From assembly GCA_029261355.1 (NCBI GenBank), contig JAJDBM010000040.1:1-64000 (forward strand): a stretch of DNA of 64,000 nucleotides. The letters are read 5' to 3'. The position numbers and the translations under genes were made by a program. This document shows positions 45,152-55,410 of this stretch, in pieces. Within the stretch, counting starts at the first letter, position 1; each line of letters opens with the position of its first letter. The notes under the pieces were generated by a model. It was not told the DNA's origin, ran no database searches, and saw only the letters and a program-made list of their open reading frames with translations. Source of the DNA: Nitrospirales bacterium. Lineage in GTDB: Bacteria; Nitrospirota; Nitrospiria; Nitrospirales; UBA8639.

Positions 45152-45783
45152 TATTGCCAATCCCCAAAGTTACGAAACAATTGCAAGCCGATTTTTTGAC
45201 TCTTTTCAGGATGAAACTGCGATGCAAAAATATTATCTTTGTAGACGCTGGACACAAAGGAGTTGCCATATTCTGTCGTCGTACAAGTCACGGCTGAATC
45301 GTCAGGAACCACATAATAGGAATGGACAAAATAGACATGACTCGCTGGAGGAATATCGCACAAAAGAGGCGAGGACTGTTGGATGGAAATAGTGTTCCAC
45401 CCCATGTGCGGCACCTTCAAGCCTGGCGTCGTCGATAATGAGGTAAACCGCTTCACAATTCCCGGAAGAATTCCCAAGCCTTGATGATCGCCAAATTCTT
45501 CACTCTTCGTAAATAACAATTGCAAGCCGAGGCAAATACCCAAAAAAGGCTTCCCGCAGGCAATGGATTGTCGAATAGGAGTATCTAATTCATAACGGAT
45601 GAGGTTATTCATACAATCGCCAAAAGCACCAACACCAGGTAAAACGACGTGACTGGCATCAGCGATTTTTGAGGATTCCCGCGTAACAATGGCTTGATGC
45701 CCCACCGCTTCAAACGCCTTTTGCACGCTACGAAGATTCCCCATTCCATAGTCAACAATCGCAATCATTTTTGATTTATTCAC
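45151..45783 (-). CDS. hisH: Imidazole glycerol phosphate synthase, glutamine amidotransferase subunit
   Basis: The 210-residue class I amidotransferase supplies ammonia to HisF. Evidence: VDYGMGNLRSVQKAFEAVG, the oxyanion strand VVLPGVGAFGDCM, the nucleophile in GICLGLQLLF and the His-Glu pair in QFHPEKS. Start MNKSKMIAIVDYG could also be at the second Met. Located after hisB with a 29-base gap. Confidence 0.95.
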   Translation of the reverse strand: MNKSKMIAIVDYGMGNLRSVQKAFEAVGHQAIVTRESSKIADASHVVLPGVGAFGDCMNNLIRYELDTPIRQSIACGKPFLGICLGLQLLFTKSEEFGDHQGLGILPGIVKRFTSLSTTPGLKVPHMGWNTISIQQSSPLLCDIPPASHVYFVHSYYVVPDDSAVTCTTTEYGNSFVSSVYKDNIFASQFHPEKSQKIGLQLFRNFGDWQ

Positions 45784-45812
45784 TATCCACCTTGATATCA
45801 GGTCTCAAAGAG

Positions 45813-46415
45813 CTACAAGCTCCCCTTCGTCGACAAGACGCCCACAACCCGTTCGTCTCGACTCACCGCTTGAGCCAGGGCCTTTGCTAAGGCTTTAAAT
45901 ATCGCTTCCATCTTGTGATGCGGGTTTCGTCCATACATCAGGTTAATATGAAGGTTTAAGCCTCCCTCATTAACAAAGGCTTGAAAAAAATCTTCAAATA
46001 GGCCCAGGTCGAGAGATTTAATCATCGGAGAGGGAAGATCAACGTGATAGACCAAGTATGGCCTTCCGCTCAAATCAACAGTCACTTGCGCTAATGTCTC
46101 ATCCAATGGGATACTTGCCCACCCATATCGCACAATCCCATCTTTTCCTCCAAGCGCTTCCTTCAATATCGATCCCAAAACAATCCCAATATCTTCGATC
46201 GTATGATGATCATCAATCTCAGTATCACCCTTAGCTTTGACTGTGAGATCAAAAAATCCATGTTTTGCGAGTAAGGTCAGCATGTGATCAAGAAATGGGA
46301 TCGTCGTCTGAATATCACTACTACCTGTCCCATCAAGTGTCCATGATGCTTGAATGGACGTCTCCGCAGTCACACGTTCAACTGATGCGCTTCGAGGTTT
46401 ATTTGAAAGGTTCAT
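45813..46415 (-). CDS. hisB: Imidazoleglycerol-phosphate dehydratase
   Basis: The 200-residue monofunctional dehydratase converts IGP to imidazole acetol phosphate, with two Mn sites from the repeated [10 protein letters not shown] (residue about 72) and a second [14 protein letters not shown] near the C-terminus, plus [20 protein letters not shown] 46415 overlaps the hisD stop in ATGA and is preferred over TTG 46421. There is no fused phosphatase domain, so HisN must be elsewhere. Confidence 0.95.
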   Translation of the reverse strand: MNLSNKPRSASVERVTAETSIQASWTLDGTGSSDIQTTIPFLDHMLTLLAKHGFFDLTVKAKGDTEIDDHHTIEDIGIVLGSILKEALGGKDGIVRYGWASIPLDETLAQVTVDLSGRPYLVYHVDLPSPMIKSLDLGLFEDFFQAFVNEGGLNLHINLMYGRNPHHKMEAIFKALAKALAQAVSRDERVVGVLSTKGSL

Positions 46416-47695
46416 AGCCAACGACTCTCCATAGATTTTCCATGCGCATCTAACCCCTCCATCTGTGATAGACAGAGCACGTGGTCTTTGACGGCAGCCA
46501 GTTCTTTTTGTGAATACTGAACAATATTCGTCTTCTTGACATAGTCATCTAAGGACAAACTGGAAAAGAACCGAGCGCTTCCACCAGTTGGAAGCACATG
46601 GTTCGGCCCCGCAACATAGTCTGCGACTGCCGGAGGTGTATAGCGACCAAGAAACACCGCACCGGCATGTCTGATATGAGGAAGATAGTCCGCTGCTTGG
46701 TCAAGATGAACAGCTAAATGTTCAGGTGCAATTTGATTAGACAGTGCAAAGGCTTTCTCAATAGTTGAGACAACAAATGCAAAGGAATATTTCCCAATCG
46801 ATTTCGTGGTAATTTTTTGACGCCCCAAGCGCGTTAATTGTTTCTCAATCTGGGCCACAACCTTTTGAGCGAGTTTTTGCGAAGTGGTAATAAGGTAGAC
46901 ACGAGCCTCTTCATCATGTTCAGCTTCGCATAATAAATCAGCTGCTACATGCGCAGGATCACTCACCGAATCTGCAAGCACAACTAACTCACTCGGCCCG
47001 GCAATCATATCAATATCGACCCGCCCATAGACCAATCGTTTCGCCGTCGCAACGTAAAGGTTACCAGGTCCAACAATTTTATCAACCGGCTTTATGGTTC
47101 CCGTCCCAAATGCCATGGCCCCAATGGCTTGCACGCCGCCAATACGATAAATTTCATCCACGCCGGCTATTTCAGCCGCCACAAGTAGATATGGATGAAT
47201 CTCACCAGTAGCCGTTGGTGTGCACATCACGATGCGGTTGACTCCGGCTACCTTCGCGGGAATGGCATTCATCAGGACTGAGGAAGGATAGAGAGCTTTG
47301 CCTCCAGGTACATAGACCCCAACAGCATCTAACGGGGTAATGATCTGTCCAAGCTTCACGCCGCCCTTATCAACGGTCCAAGTTGATGTTCGCTGTTGCT
47401 CATGAAACTGTCGAATACGATCAGCTGCAAATTGCAACGCGCGTCTTTCATTTTTACCAACCTTGGCATGAGCCGCTTGAATTTCCTCACGCGAGACCTG
47501 TAACTGTTTCGGCTGTAAGCGTATCTGATCAAACTTTTTGACATAGCGCACGACCGCCGAATCGCCACTTCGCTCAACGGCTTGAAGTATGCCGCTAACC
47601 GAACGCTCAACTTGCTTGCTCTGTTGAGCCGCCCGGTTGATGACATTTTTTGTTGTCGCGGAAAAGCTTCGATCCTTGTAAGAAATAATTTTCAT
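46412..47695 (-). CDS. hisD: Histidinol dehydrogenase
   Basis: The 427-residue enzyme oxidises histidinol to histidine in two NAD-dependent steps. Motifs include [55 protein letters not shown] with zinc ligands near [12 protein letters not shown], and [11 protein letters not shown] (catalytic Glu-His). It starts 2 bases after the hisG stop. Full length. Confidence 0.96.
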   Translation of the reverse strand: MKIISYKDRSFSATTKNVINRAAQQSKQVERSVSGILQAVERSGDSAVVRYVKKFDQIRLQPKQLQVSREEIQAAHAKVGKNERRALQFAADRIRQFHEQQRTSTWTVDKGGVKLGQIITPLDAVGVYVPGGKALYPSSVLMNAIPAKVAGVNRIVMCTPTATGEIHPYLLVAAEIAGVDEIYRIGGVQAIGAMAFGTGTIKPVDKIVGPGNLYVATAKRLVYGRVDIDMIAGPSELVVLADSVSDPAHVAADLLCEAEHDEEARVYLITTSQKLAQKVVAQIEKQLTRLGRQKITTKSIGKYSFAFVVSTIEKAFALSNQIAPEHLAVHLDQAADYLPHIRHAGAVFLGRYTPPAVADYVAGPNHVLPTGGSARFFSSLSLDDYVKKTNIVQYSQKELAAVKDHVLCLSQMEGLDAHGKSMESRWL

Positions 47696-47697
47696 GG

Positions 47698-48354
47698 TTA
47701 GGGACTGGGCTCGGCTTTCTGTGGGCGAACTTTCTTGAGCCGTTCGATCAGTTGGGTAATTGCAGCATGCTTAATTTTCAAACTCGCTCGGTTAACAATC
47801 AACCGAGCTGACGACCATGCAATCACTTCTTGCTCTACAAGGTTATGCGCTTTCAAGGTTCGCCCAGTTGAAACGAGGTCAACAATTTGCTCTGTCAAAC
47901 CAACCAATGGTGACAATTCAATAGAGCCATAGAGTTTAATAATTTCAACCGGTATACCTTGCTCATTAAAATGTCTCTCGGTGATATTCGGATATTTTGT
48001 CGCCACACGAAGCTTAGAAGAAAGTCGATTAGGGAACGTTTTACCCTTGGGCACTGCAACCACAAGCCTGCAGGCTCCCATACGTAAATCAAGAGGCTCG
48101 TACACATCAGGCTTCTGCTCAAGGAGTACATCTTTTCCCACAACACCGACGTCAGCAGCACCATATTCGACATAAGTCGGCACATCACTCGGCCTTACAA
48201 TGAGAAGGGTATGCCCATCTTCGGGACAATCCCACACCAAACGACGATCATCGATATTTCGATTATGCCCTTTATAGCCTGCCTTCCGAAATAATTCTAG
48301 AGTTGCAGTCAGCATGGTGCCCTTGGACAGAGCAATGGTTACGGTATCACTCAT
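47698..48354 (-). CDS. hisG: ATP phosphoribosyltransferase, short form
   Basis: The 218-residue enzyme condenses ATP with PRPP, the first and regulated step of histidine synthesis. It shows IALSKGTMLTATLELF, RPSDVPTYVEYGAADVGVVG and the PRPP-binding segment VDLVSTGRTLKAHNL. The short form lacks the C-terminal regulatory domain found in the long type (about 290-300 aa) and needs HisZ, a tRNA-synthetase-like partner; hisZ is not in the window. The start overlaps the murA stop in ATGA. Confidence 0.94.
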   Translation of the reverse strand: MSDTVTIALSKGTMLTATLELFRKAGYKGHNRNIDDRRLVWDCPEDGHTLLIVRPSDVPTYVEYGAADVGVVGKDVLLEQKPDVYEPLDLRMGACRLVVAVPKGKTFPNRLSSKLRVATKYPNITERHFNEQGIPVEIIKLYGSIELSPLVGLTEQIVDLVSTGRTLKAHNLVEQEVIAWSSARLIVNRASLKIKHAAITQLIERLKKVRPQKAEPSP

Positions 48355-49610
48355 GATGGCTCCGAAATGCGTTGAATATTCGCCCCCAGCCCTTGAAGTT
48401 TTTCCTCCAACCGTTCATAGCCGCGGTCAAGATGGTAGACTCGAGAAACAGTGGTCTTTCCCTCGGCCGCCAAACCGGCCAAAATTAACCCCGCACTGGC
48501 ACGAAGATCTGATGCCATCACGGGTGCTCCAGTCAAACTCGGCTTCCCTTGAATCACCGCATGGTGGCCATCAACCTCAATAGCAGCTCCCATACGATGC
48601 AATTCTGGGACATGGAGAAATCGTCCCTCAAAAATAGTTTCTGAAATTACGCTTGTGCCATCGGCAACGGACATGAGAGCCATCATTTGCGCCTGCAAAT
48701 CTGTTGGAAATCCTGGATACACGAGCGTTTTGATCTCAACAGGTTTCAACCGGTTCTGTGCGGTAAGACGAATCCCGTATTTTTCTTCCACCACAGTGGC
48801 ACCAGATTCCTGTAATTTATTTAACACAGCACTTAAATGCCCTGGAATACATTGCTCGACGAACACATCTCCCTGTGTCACCGCTCCAGCCATTAAATAG
48901 GTCCCCGCTTCAACCCGATCCGGTGTGACGGCATACTCAGCACCATGGAGCTCTTTGACACCTTCTATTGTAATTGTATCCGTACCTGCTCCAAAGATTT
49001 TCGCGCCACGTAGAATGAGAAAGTCTGCTAAATCAACAATTTCTGGTTCTTTTGCGGCGTTATGAAGGACCGTGGTTCCTGTTGCGAGGCAGGCGGCCAT
49101 GAGGAGATTTTCCGTACCTGTGACAGTAGGGAAATCTAGTTCAATTCGTCCTCCCTTTAGCCCTGAAGCCTTGGCACGAATATAACCGTGCTCAACAAAT
49201 ACATCAGCCCCTAATGTGATCAACCCCTTCAAATGCAGATTGACCGGTCTCGTCCCAATTGCGCACCCGCCGGGTAGGGACACCGTCGCTTCACCAAATC
49301 GAGCCAACAACGGACCCAGAACTAAGACCGAGGCTCTCATGGTTTTCACTAAGTCATACGGCGCTTCGGTTCCATTAATATGTGCAGCGTTAAGGGTTAC
49401 GCAGGACCCTTCCGTTTTTTCTGAGACCCCAAGGAGATGAAGCAATTTCACCATCGTCACCACATCCCGCACTTGGGGAAGATTGGCGACCACGCAATCA
49501 CCACCGCCTAATAACGTTGAGGCTAAGATGGGAAGGGCAGCATTCTTGGCACCACCGATCGTGACTTTTCCCTCTAAGCGCTGTTTACCTGAAATAATGA
49601 CTTGGTCCAA
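48351..49610 (-). CDS. murA: UDP-N-acetylglucosamine 1-carboxyvinyltransferase
   Basis: The 419-residue enzyme starts peptidoglycan synthesis by transferring enolpyruvate from PEP to UDP-GlcNAc. It opens with VIISGKQRLEGKVTIGGAKN (Lys-Asn contact) and has GGCAIGTRPVNLHLKGL, in which GCAIG holds the catalytic cysteine (fosfomycin target). A standard PTDLQAQMMAL segment follows. Coupled to hisG by a 4-base overlap and to prmC by an 18-base gap. Confidence 0.96.
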   Translation of the reverse strand: MDQVIISGKQRLEGKVTIGGAKNAALPILASTLLGGGDCVVANLPQVRDVVTMVKLLHLLGVSEKTEGSCVTLNAAHINGTEAPYDLVKTMRASVLVLGPLLARFGEATVSLPGGCAIGTRPVNLHLKGLITLGADVFVEHGYIRAKASGLKGGRIELDFPTVTGTENLLMAACLATGTTVLHNAAKEPEIVDLADFLILRGAKIFGAGTDTITIEGVKELHGAEYAVTPDRVEAGTYLMAGAVTQGDVFVEQCIPGHLSAVLNKLQESGATVVEEKYGIRLTAQNRLKPVEIKTLVYPGFPTDLQAQMMALMSVADGTSVISETIFEGRFLHVPELHRMGAAIEVDGHHAVIQGKPSLTGAPVMASDLRASAGLILAGLAAEGKTTVSRVYHLDRGYERLEEKLQGLGANIQRISEPS

Positions 49611-49628
49611 AGCTTTTGACGAAGGGAG

Positions 49629-50504
49629 TTACCCTCTTCGCTCTAAACACACGATTCGTTCAATGCCTAAGGAGTCACGAATGATTTCATCCACACGGTA
49701 TTTCTCGCTCGACATAGCTTCCTCACACAGCGGGCGAGCTTGCCCTTGTCCTACCTCTAAAAACATATGCCCGTGGGGAGCTAATACCGTTGCAGCTTCT
49801 GGAATCATCCGTCGATAAAGACTGAGACCATCTGGCCCACCGTCTAATGCCATTTCAGGCTCAAAGTCAAATACTTCTCGAGAAAGTGTGGCAAGTTCCT
49901 CATCTCGAATATAAGGAAGATTGGCCACAATCGCTGTCACTTTACCTACTAAACGACCTGATAACAAGGGGGATAATAGATCTCCAACACAAAATTGCAC
50001 AGGGTCTGATGGACTATGAAAATGGTCATTGCGTTGAGCAATCTGAATCGCTTTGGAACAACGATCAACTGCGAATACAGTCGACTCAGGTAATTCTAAA
50101 TTCAAGGTTATCGCAATGCAGCCAGACCCAGTACCCACATCGACAATCATAGGATGTGATCGATTGCTAAGACGCGACAAGACGGCCTGCACCAGTAACT
50201 CCGTTTCTGGGCGAGGAATAAGAACATTCCTTGTCACAATAAAGTCTCGTCCCCAAAATTCTTGGCTCCCGACAATATACTGCAGTGGCTCACCAGACAT
50301 CCTTCGCTCCACACAGTCCCAGACTCGTTGGCGGTCCTGAACTGAGACTGAACGATCTGGATTGGTATGAATCATCAAACGTGTCCAACCTACCGCATGC
50401 TCAATCAGCCATGCCGCTTCATTCGTGGAGTTTGAAATTCCTGCAGCTGAAAGCTTTGCGATCGCTTCACGATAGAGATGAGAAGAAGAAGTCGCCTGTG
50501 TCAT
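49629..50504 (-). CDS. prmC: Release factor glutamine N5-methyltransferase
   Basis: The 291-residue methyltransferase modifies the Gln of the GGQ loop in RF1/RF2. It has an N-terminal helical domain, motif I VDVGTGSGCIAITLNLELP and the catalytic NPPY-type motif, here altered to ANLPYIRDEE (residues about 192-201); in most homologues it is NPPY, so Leu replaces the first Pro. The family assignment is still clear from its place after prfA and the overall match. Motif QYIVGSQEFWGRDFIV is typical. Confidence 0.92.
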   Translation of the reverse strand: MTQATSSSHLYREAIAKLSAAGISNSTNEAAWLIEHAVGWTRLMIHTNPDRSVSVQDRQRVWDCVERRMSGEPLQYIVGSQEFWGRDFIVTRNVLIPRPETELLVQAVLSRLSNRSHPMIVDVGTGSGCIAITLNLELPESTVFAVDRCSKAIQIAQRNDHFHSPSDPVQFCVGDLLSPLLSGRLVGKVTAIVANLPYIRDEELATLSREVFDFEPEMALDGGPDGLSLYRRMIPEAATVLAPHGHMFLEVGQGQARPLCEEAMSSEKYRVDEIIRDSLGIERIVCLERRG

Positions 50505-50590
50505 GACAGGGAAAACCAGGAAGAATAGGATTAGGAATTAAACTGACCTCTACCAGAGATGATTCACTGCTCTCAGGAATTCACTGGTAA

Positions 50591-51673
50591 TTACTGGATA
50601 CTAAGAGCAGCAATGAGATCATCGAGATCCCCTTCAAGCACACGCTCTAACTTGTGAAGGGAAAGGCCAATGCGATGATCTGTCACTCGATTTTGCGGAA
50701 AATTATAGGTTCGAATTTTCTCACTACGATCACCTGTACCAACTTGTGAGCGCCGATTTTCCGCAATAGAAGCATCTTGCTTCTCTCGCTCAGCGTCCCC
50801 GATGCGCGTACGTAGCGTGCGCATGGCCTTATTGCGATTCTTGAGTTGTGATCGCTCGTCCTGGCATGTCACGACTACTCCAGTTGGAATATGCGTGATA
50901 CGAATCGCAGAATAGGTTGTATTGACACTTTGACCGCCAGCGCCAGACGAACAGTAAGTGTCAATTCTGAGGTCCTTCGGGTCTATGTGAACATCCACTT
51001 CTTCAACCTCAGGCATGACGGCCACGGTAGCAGTCGACGTATGGATGCGGCCATTGGCTTCGGTCGTGGGAACGCGCTGCACTCTATGCACACCACTTTC
51101 ATATTTAAAAAAGCCATAAGCCCCCTTCCCCTCGATTAAGAGTGAGGCATCTTTGTAGCCACCAATACCAGTTCCATGGGATTCGATTAATTCAGCCTGC
51201 AAGCCTTTTTCTTCGGCAAACTTGGTATACATTCTCAACAACTCTCCGGCAAAGAGCGCGGCCTCACTCCCGCCTGCGCCAGCACGAATTTCTATAAAAG
51301 TGTTTTTATCCGCGCCTGCATCCTGAGGACGCAGTAATTCTTTGGCCTGACCTTCAAGTTCCTCACGACGAGTTTGAAGCGAACCTAATTCTTCTTCAGC
51401 CATGTCCTGAAGATCTGCCTCAATGGACGAATCATCAAGCATTCTCTGTGTATTCGAGATTTCCTGGAGAAGGGACTGGTATGTCGAGAACAGTCCAGCG
51501 ACTAATTCTATTTCAGCCCGTTCCTTATTGAGGGAGACGAGAAGAGATGGTTGACTGAGGACAGCAGGATCAGCAAATTGATGATTTAATGTTTCAAATC
51601 GATTGGAAACAGCTTCCCATTTAGATAAAAACGTCGCTTCGGTCGGGTCAATGTTCCCTTGTTGTTCTGCCAT
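50591..51673 (-). CDS. prfA: Peptide chain release factor 1
   Basis: The 360-residue factor ends translation at UAA and UAG. It carries the GGQ catalytic loop ([20 protein letters not shown]), the PCRF domain ([20 protein letters not shown]) and the codon-recognition region ([20 protein letters not shown]). The anticodon-like PxT motif, RVPTTE, identifies it as RF1 rather than RF2, and there is no in-frame UGA as in RF2 genes. prmC lies downstream, as is usual. Confidence 0.96.
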   Translation of the reverse strand: MAEQQGNIDPTEATFLSKWEAVSNRFETLNHQFADPAVLSQPSLLVSLNKERAEIELVAGLFSTYQSLLQEISNTQRMLDDSSIEADLQDMAEEELGSLQTRREELEGQAKELLRPQDAGADKNTFIEIRAGAGGSEAALFAGELLRMYTKFAEEKGLQAELIESHGTGIGGYKDASLLIEGKGAYGFFKYESGVHRVQRVPTTEANGRIHTSTATVAVMPEVEEVDVHIDPKDLRIDTYCSSGAGGQSVNTTYSAIRITHIPTGVVVTCQDERSQLKNRNKAMRTLRTRIGDAEREKQDASIAENRRSQVGTGDRSEKIRTYNFPQNRVTDHRIGLSLHKLERVLEGDLDDLIAALSIQ

Positions 51674-51745
51674 AGCAGTAAATCTTCTTGAGACACAAAA
51701 AAGTTAATCCTTCGTCAACCCGTCAATCAACAGCATCTATCCTGA

Positions 51746-51970
51746 TTAGGATTTTACTTTAGACTCTTTCGTGACCTTGGCATACTTCTTCTTAAATCGT
51801 TCCACACGCCCTTCAGCATCAACAATCTTTTGGGTCCCTGTGAAAAATGGGTGACAGTTTGAGCAAATATCAACCTTCAGATCCCCAACAGTCGTACGTG
51901 TCTCGAATTTCATACCACAAGCACAACTGACTGTGGCCATTTCATATGTTGGGTGAATATCTTTTTTCAT
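51746..51970 (-). CDS. rpmE: 50S ribosomal protein L31
   Basis: ATG 51970 is preceded by GGAGGACGGT, so the four-codon extension to 51982 is rejected. The 74-residue protein is the zinc-containing (C+) type: SCACGMKF with two Cys and [12 protein letters not shown] with the second pair. It begins [14 protein letters not shown] and ends with a Lys-rich tail. It sits between rho and prfA, a common bacterial order. Confidence 0.95.
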   Translation of the reverse strand: MKKDIHPTYEMATVSCACGMKFETRTTVGDLKVDICSNCHPFFTGTQKIVDAEGRVERFKKKYAKVTKESKVKS

Positions 51971-52131
51971 ACCGTCCTCCAATTAACTAAATAAGATGCT
52001 CCGCTCAAGATACTAGTGAGATTTACTTTTTAACTACGTTATTTCCTCATGGATGTTCTAGTATGCAAGAAAAGAGGCTCTAGATTCAATATTTTTACTA
52101 ATCTATCCAATAACCTTCTTAAAAAAAGGCC

Positions 52132-53382
52132 TTATCGATTCATTGACTGCAAAAATTCTTGGTTATTTTTGGTCCCACCAATCTTATCCATGAGAAACTC
52201 CATAGCTTCCATCGTGCCCAGTGGACTCAAAACTTTCCGAAGTATCCACATTTTATTCAGACGATCGCGATCAACCAATAACTCTTCTTTTCGTGTCCCA
52301 GATTGATTGATATCAATGGCCGGAAATAAGCGTTTATCCGCCAGCCGACGATCAAGATGGACCTCCATATTTCCCGTCCCTTTAAACTCTTCAAAAATCA
52401 CATCATCCATTCGACTGCCGGTATCAACCAAGGAAGTCGCTAGAATCGTCAGACTGCCTCCAAACTCAATGTTTCTCGCTGCACCAAAAAATCGTTTTGG
52501 TCGCTGAAGCGCGTTTGAATCTAATCCACCTGACAACACTTTCCCACTGGGTGGAGCAATCGTATTATATGCCCGAGCCAAACGTGTAATGCTATCAAGC
52601 AAAATAACAACATCGCGCTTATGCTCAACCAGTCGTTTGGCTTTTTCCATTACAATTTCAGCAACTTGCGCATGGCGTTGCGGTGGTTCATCAAAGGTGG
52701 AACTGATCACTTCCGCTGACTTTACTTGCCGCTGCCAATCCGTGACTTCTTCAGGTCGTTCGTCGATTAACAAGACAATTAATGTGATTTCAGGGTGATT
52801 ACTCAGGATAGCTCGGGCCATGGCCTGTAAGAGCATGGTCTTTCCAGTCCGTGGAGCCGCAACAATAAGCCCACGCTGACCTTTTCCAATCGGCGTGGTT
52901 AACTCTAGAACCCGAGTACAATATTCTTCTTGATCGAACTCTAAATTAATGCGTTCTTCAGGATAGAGGGGGGTTAAGTTGTCAAACAGGATTTTGTCAC
53001 GTTGAACCTCAGGGTCATCAAAATTAATTTTCTCCACCTTCAACAGGGCAAAATAGCGTTCCCCTTCTTTAGGTGGCCTGATCTGTCCTGACACAATATC
53101 GCCAGTCCTGAGGTTAAATCGCCTGATTTGAGAAGGCGAGATATAAATATCATCCGGGCCAGGCAAATAATTCGAATCCGGAGCACGGAGGAAGCCAAAA
53201 CCATCAGAAAGGGTCTCAAGAACACCCTCACCAAAGATCACGCCATTCTTCTCAGTCTGCCCTTGAAGAATGGAAAATATGAGCTCTTGCTTTCGAAGAT
53301 TCGGCGCCCCATCAATTTTCAAATCACGGGCGAGGTCATTTAGTTCACCAATCGACTTCTGCTTCAATTCAGCAAGATGCAT
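52132..53382 (-). CDS. rho: Transcription termination factor Rho
   Basis: ATG 53382 follows GGAG with 6-base spacing; the ATG at 53394 overlaps that ribosome site. The 416-residue RNA helicase has an N-terminal Rho-N helix ([20 protein letters not shown]), cold-shock RNA-binding domain ([20 protein letters not shown]), Walker A in [14 protein letters not shown] (usually APPKAGKT), Walker [17 protein letters not shown] and the Q-loop/R-loop [20 protein letters not shown]. Direct repeats in the 570-base upstream region may be regulatory. Confidence 0.96.
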   Translation of the reverse strand: MHLAELKQKSIGELNDLARDLKIDGAPNLRKQELIFSILQGQTEKNGVIFGEGVLETLSDGFGFLRAPDSNYLPGPDDIYISPSQIRRFNLRTGDIVSGQIRPPKEGERYFALLKVEKINFDDPEVQRDKILFDNLTPLYPEERINLEFDQEEYCTRVLELTTPIGKGQRGLIVAAPRTGKTMLLQAMARAILSNHPEITLIVLLIDERPEEVTDWQRQVKSAEVISSTFDEPPQRHAQVAEIVMEKAKRLVEHKRDVVILLDSITRLARAYNTIAPPSGKVLSGGLDSNALQRPKRFFGAARNIEFGGSLTILATSLVDTGSRMDDVIFEEFKGTGNMEVHLDRRLADKRLFPAIDINQSGTRKEELLVDRDRLNKMWILRKVLSPLGTMEAMEFLMDKIGGTKNNQEFLQSMNR

Positions 53383-53950
53383 AATATTCTCCATTAATGG
53401 TCAAAAGACTCGCGTTCAGGATTTCAAGCCACCTCAGTAATGTTGTGAACGAATAAAATATGAAAGTAAATCATCGTGTGGACAACACAACCGACAAAAG
53501 AGTACTCAATAGAATCTATTGATCGTGTTGTTATGCCTAGATCGTGTTGGAAGATAAATTAGAGACGATGAGACGGCACAATGTGAATCCTGAATAAGAA
53601 CTTGCTTTACAGCCTAAAACTTTAGAATTTACGTTGGTAGATCAGGGAAGCCACGCAGGCAGAAATGATTTCCAATCTGTATTGGGAAGGTATATCTTTT
53701 TGTATCCCACAGACGCTCGTAATGTCAATAGTCTTTATTCGGTAAAAATATCCACCAACTTAAGATGACGGCTACCGAAAAAAGTGAAATTTTAAAAAAG
53801 TTATGGAATATCGCCACCATGTGAGTCCATTCTCTGGAAACTCCCCATCACAGGTCTGTGAAAAGAAAACTTATCTGATTGCACACCAGAACGGGTTATG
53901 ATAAATGATGAGAAACGATCACATCTAACATAATAAAGACTCTATTCCGC
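53383..53950. other. Divergent intergenic region upstream of rho
   Basis: The spacer between rho (minus) and the DUF2203 gene (plus) holds two direct repeats GATCGTGTTG (53521-53530, 53540-53549; period 19), an inverted repeat TCAATA-gaatc-TATTGA (53506-53522), and a single minus-strand 9-mer TTGTCCACA (53477-53485). No coding frame or RNA gene is supported. Confidence 0.45.
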
Positions 53951-54364
53951 ATGTTCGAACCAGAAGACCAGCAAGAAAACGAACGAGTGTTCACACGAGA
54001 AGAAGCAAATGGACTCATTCCACAGCTTGAAGAATTGTGGACCCTCATAAAACACGGGAAAAGTACGTTAGTCCAAACCAGAGATGAAATAAAAAAAGCT
54101 AGTGCAAATGCGCACTTAGGTGGAGGAAGCCTTGTAGGTCCTCAATATATACAGGCACTAAAAAATATTAATGAAAGTTTGCACACGGTTAATGAATTAG
54201 GGGTCATCGTGAAAGATGCCGATATAGGACTGTGTGATTTCCCCTATTTGCTCAATGGACGAATTGTGTACTTATGCTGGAAGCTTGGTGAAGATAAAAT
54301 TAATTGGTGGCATGAAACTACAAGTGGCTATTCCGGCCGTCAGGTTTTACCTGAGAACATCTAA
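53951..54364 (+). CDS. DUF2203-family protein
   Basis: The 137-residue protein (FTREEANGLIPQLEELWTLI ... VKDADIGLCDFPYLLNGRIV ... LCWKLGEDKINWWHET) matches the DUF2203 pattern, in particular DxxxGLxDFP and CWKxGExxIxxWH. These are small soluble proteins of unknown function widely found with haem- and electron-transport genes. It starts at ATG 53951 after a long upstream spacer, and is followed by a YciI gene 100 bases downstream. No signal peptide. Confidence 0.83.
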   Translation: MFEPEDQQENERVFTREEANGLIPQLEELWTLIKHGKSTLVQTRDEIKKASANAHLGGGSLVGPQYIQALKNINESLHTVNELGVIVKDADIGLCDFPYLLNGRIVYLCWKLGEDKINWWHETTSGYSGRQVLPENI

Positions 54365-54466
54365 GCCTACTCATTCTTGAACGATTCAATTCTTTAACCG
54401 ACCACACGTTTCCCTGTTACCCTCTCATCACTTACTTGAAAAAATTCTTACTAAATAAAAATCTTT

Positions 54467-54754
54467 ATGAAGTTTGTCATTATTGGCCGCGATGGACCAG
54501 ACGGGGCCACTAGACGCCCTCTACACCGACCAGCACACCTGAAGCGACTTGAAGTATTAGCAAAGGAAGGTCGCCTCATATTAGCTGGCCCGTTTACCGA
54601 CCAGTCGGGAAGTCTTGTGGTGATCGAAGCAGACTCTTTAGCTGAGGCTGAAGCCTTTGCCCAAGAAGATCCGTACACAGTACATGGCGTATTTCAGCAA
54701 ACGGAGGTTCACCCATTTAAGCAAGTCCTTCCTGAAGACACACCAAACAGGTAA
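54467..54754 (+). CDS. YciI-family protein
   Basis: The 95-residue protein has the YCII fold marks: MKFVIIGRDGPDG, a conserved His in RPAHLKRLEVLAKEG, AGPFTDQSGSLVVIEADS and EAEAFAQEDPYTVHGVF (Asp-Pro with neighbouring residues of the putative active site). Family members are small dimeric ferredoxin-like-fold proteins with proposed dehydrochlorinase or hydrolase activity; function here is not known. Convergent with the EVE gene 41 bases away. Confidence 0.85.
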   Translation: MKFVIIGRDGPDGATRRPLHRPAHLKRLEVLAKEGRLILAGPFTDQSGSLVVIEADSLAEAEAFAQEDPYTVHGVFQQTEVHPFKQVLPEDTPNR

Positions 54755-54795
54755 TTAGAGACATTAAGACTCACGACGGCATACCAAAAAGAACA

Positions 54796-55269
54796 TCATC
54801 TAGAGGACGTTTTAGCCAGACGCATGATGATCTTCCACTCATGAGGACGAACCGGCTGCACTGATAAGCGCGACCCCTTCCGCAGTAGCTCCATCCCCTC
54901 TAATTCACCAACATCTCGGAGGGTTCCAAGAGAGAGTGGGATAGAAAATTTCTGAATATACTGCACATCAACCATCGACCAGCGAGATAATGTTGGAGTA
55001 CTTTTTGAATCATAATACCGGCTTTTCGGATCAAGAGCATAGTGATCCGCATAGGAATCCTTGACGATCTCAACAAGACCGACGATACCAGGAGGATCAT
55101 CATTGCTATGATAAAAAAACGCGTGATCCCCGAGTTTCATCGTTCGCAAAAAGTTTCGAGCTTGATAATTTCTGACACCTTCCCAACAGGTGGTCTGATG
55201 AAGAGATTGTGCCAGGTCATCAATCGAAAAGGTCTGAGGCTCTGACTTTAACAACCAATATTGCTTCAT
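54796..55269 (-). CDS. EVE-domain protein
   Basis: ATG 55269 follows AAAGGGG; the frame to 55302 begins in the upstream A/T-rich leader and is rejected. The 157-residue product (MKQYWLLKSEPQTFSIDDLA ... WEGVRNYQARNFLRTMKLGD, FFYHSNDDPPGIVGLVEIV) is a single EVE domain, a relative of the PUA and YTH domains that bind modified bases in DNA or RNA (thymocyte nuclear protein 1 family). The aromatic cage residues W, F and Y are visible. Role in this bacterium unknown. Confidence 0.9.
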   Translation of the reverse strand: MKQYWLLKSEPQTFSIDDLAQSLHQTTCWEGVRNYQARNFLRTMKLGDHAFFYHSNDDPPGIVGLVEIVKDSYADHYALDPKSRYYDSKSTPTLSRWSMVDVQYIQKFSIPLSLGTLRDVGELEGMELLRKGSRLSVQPVRPHEWKIIMRLAKTSSR

Positions 55270-55410
55270 AAAATGCCCCTTTCCTTCTTTAAAAAAAAAC
55301 ACAACAATGTCATGCCATCACGGCATGTCACTCTATAAGCCGTGCAACCATCAAAGCATACAAACACGAATCAGGTCACAGCAACTTTTTATAGGTAAGG
55401 AGTTCGTCTC

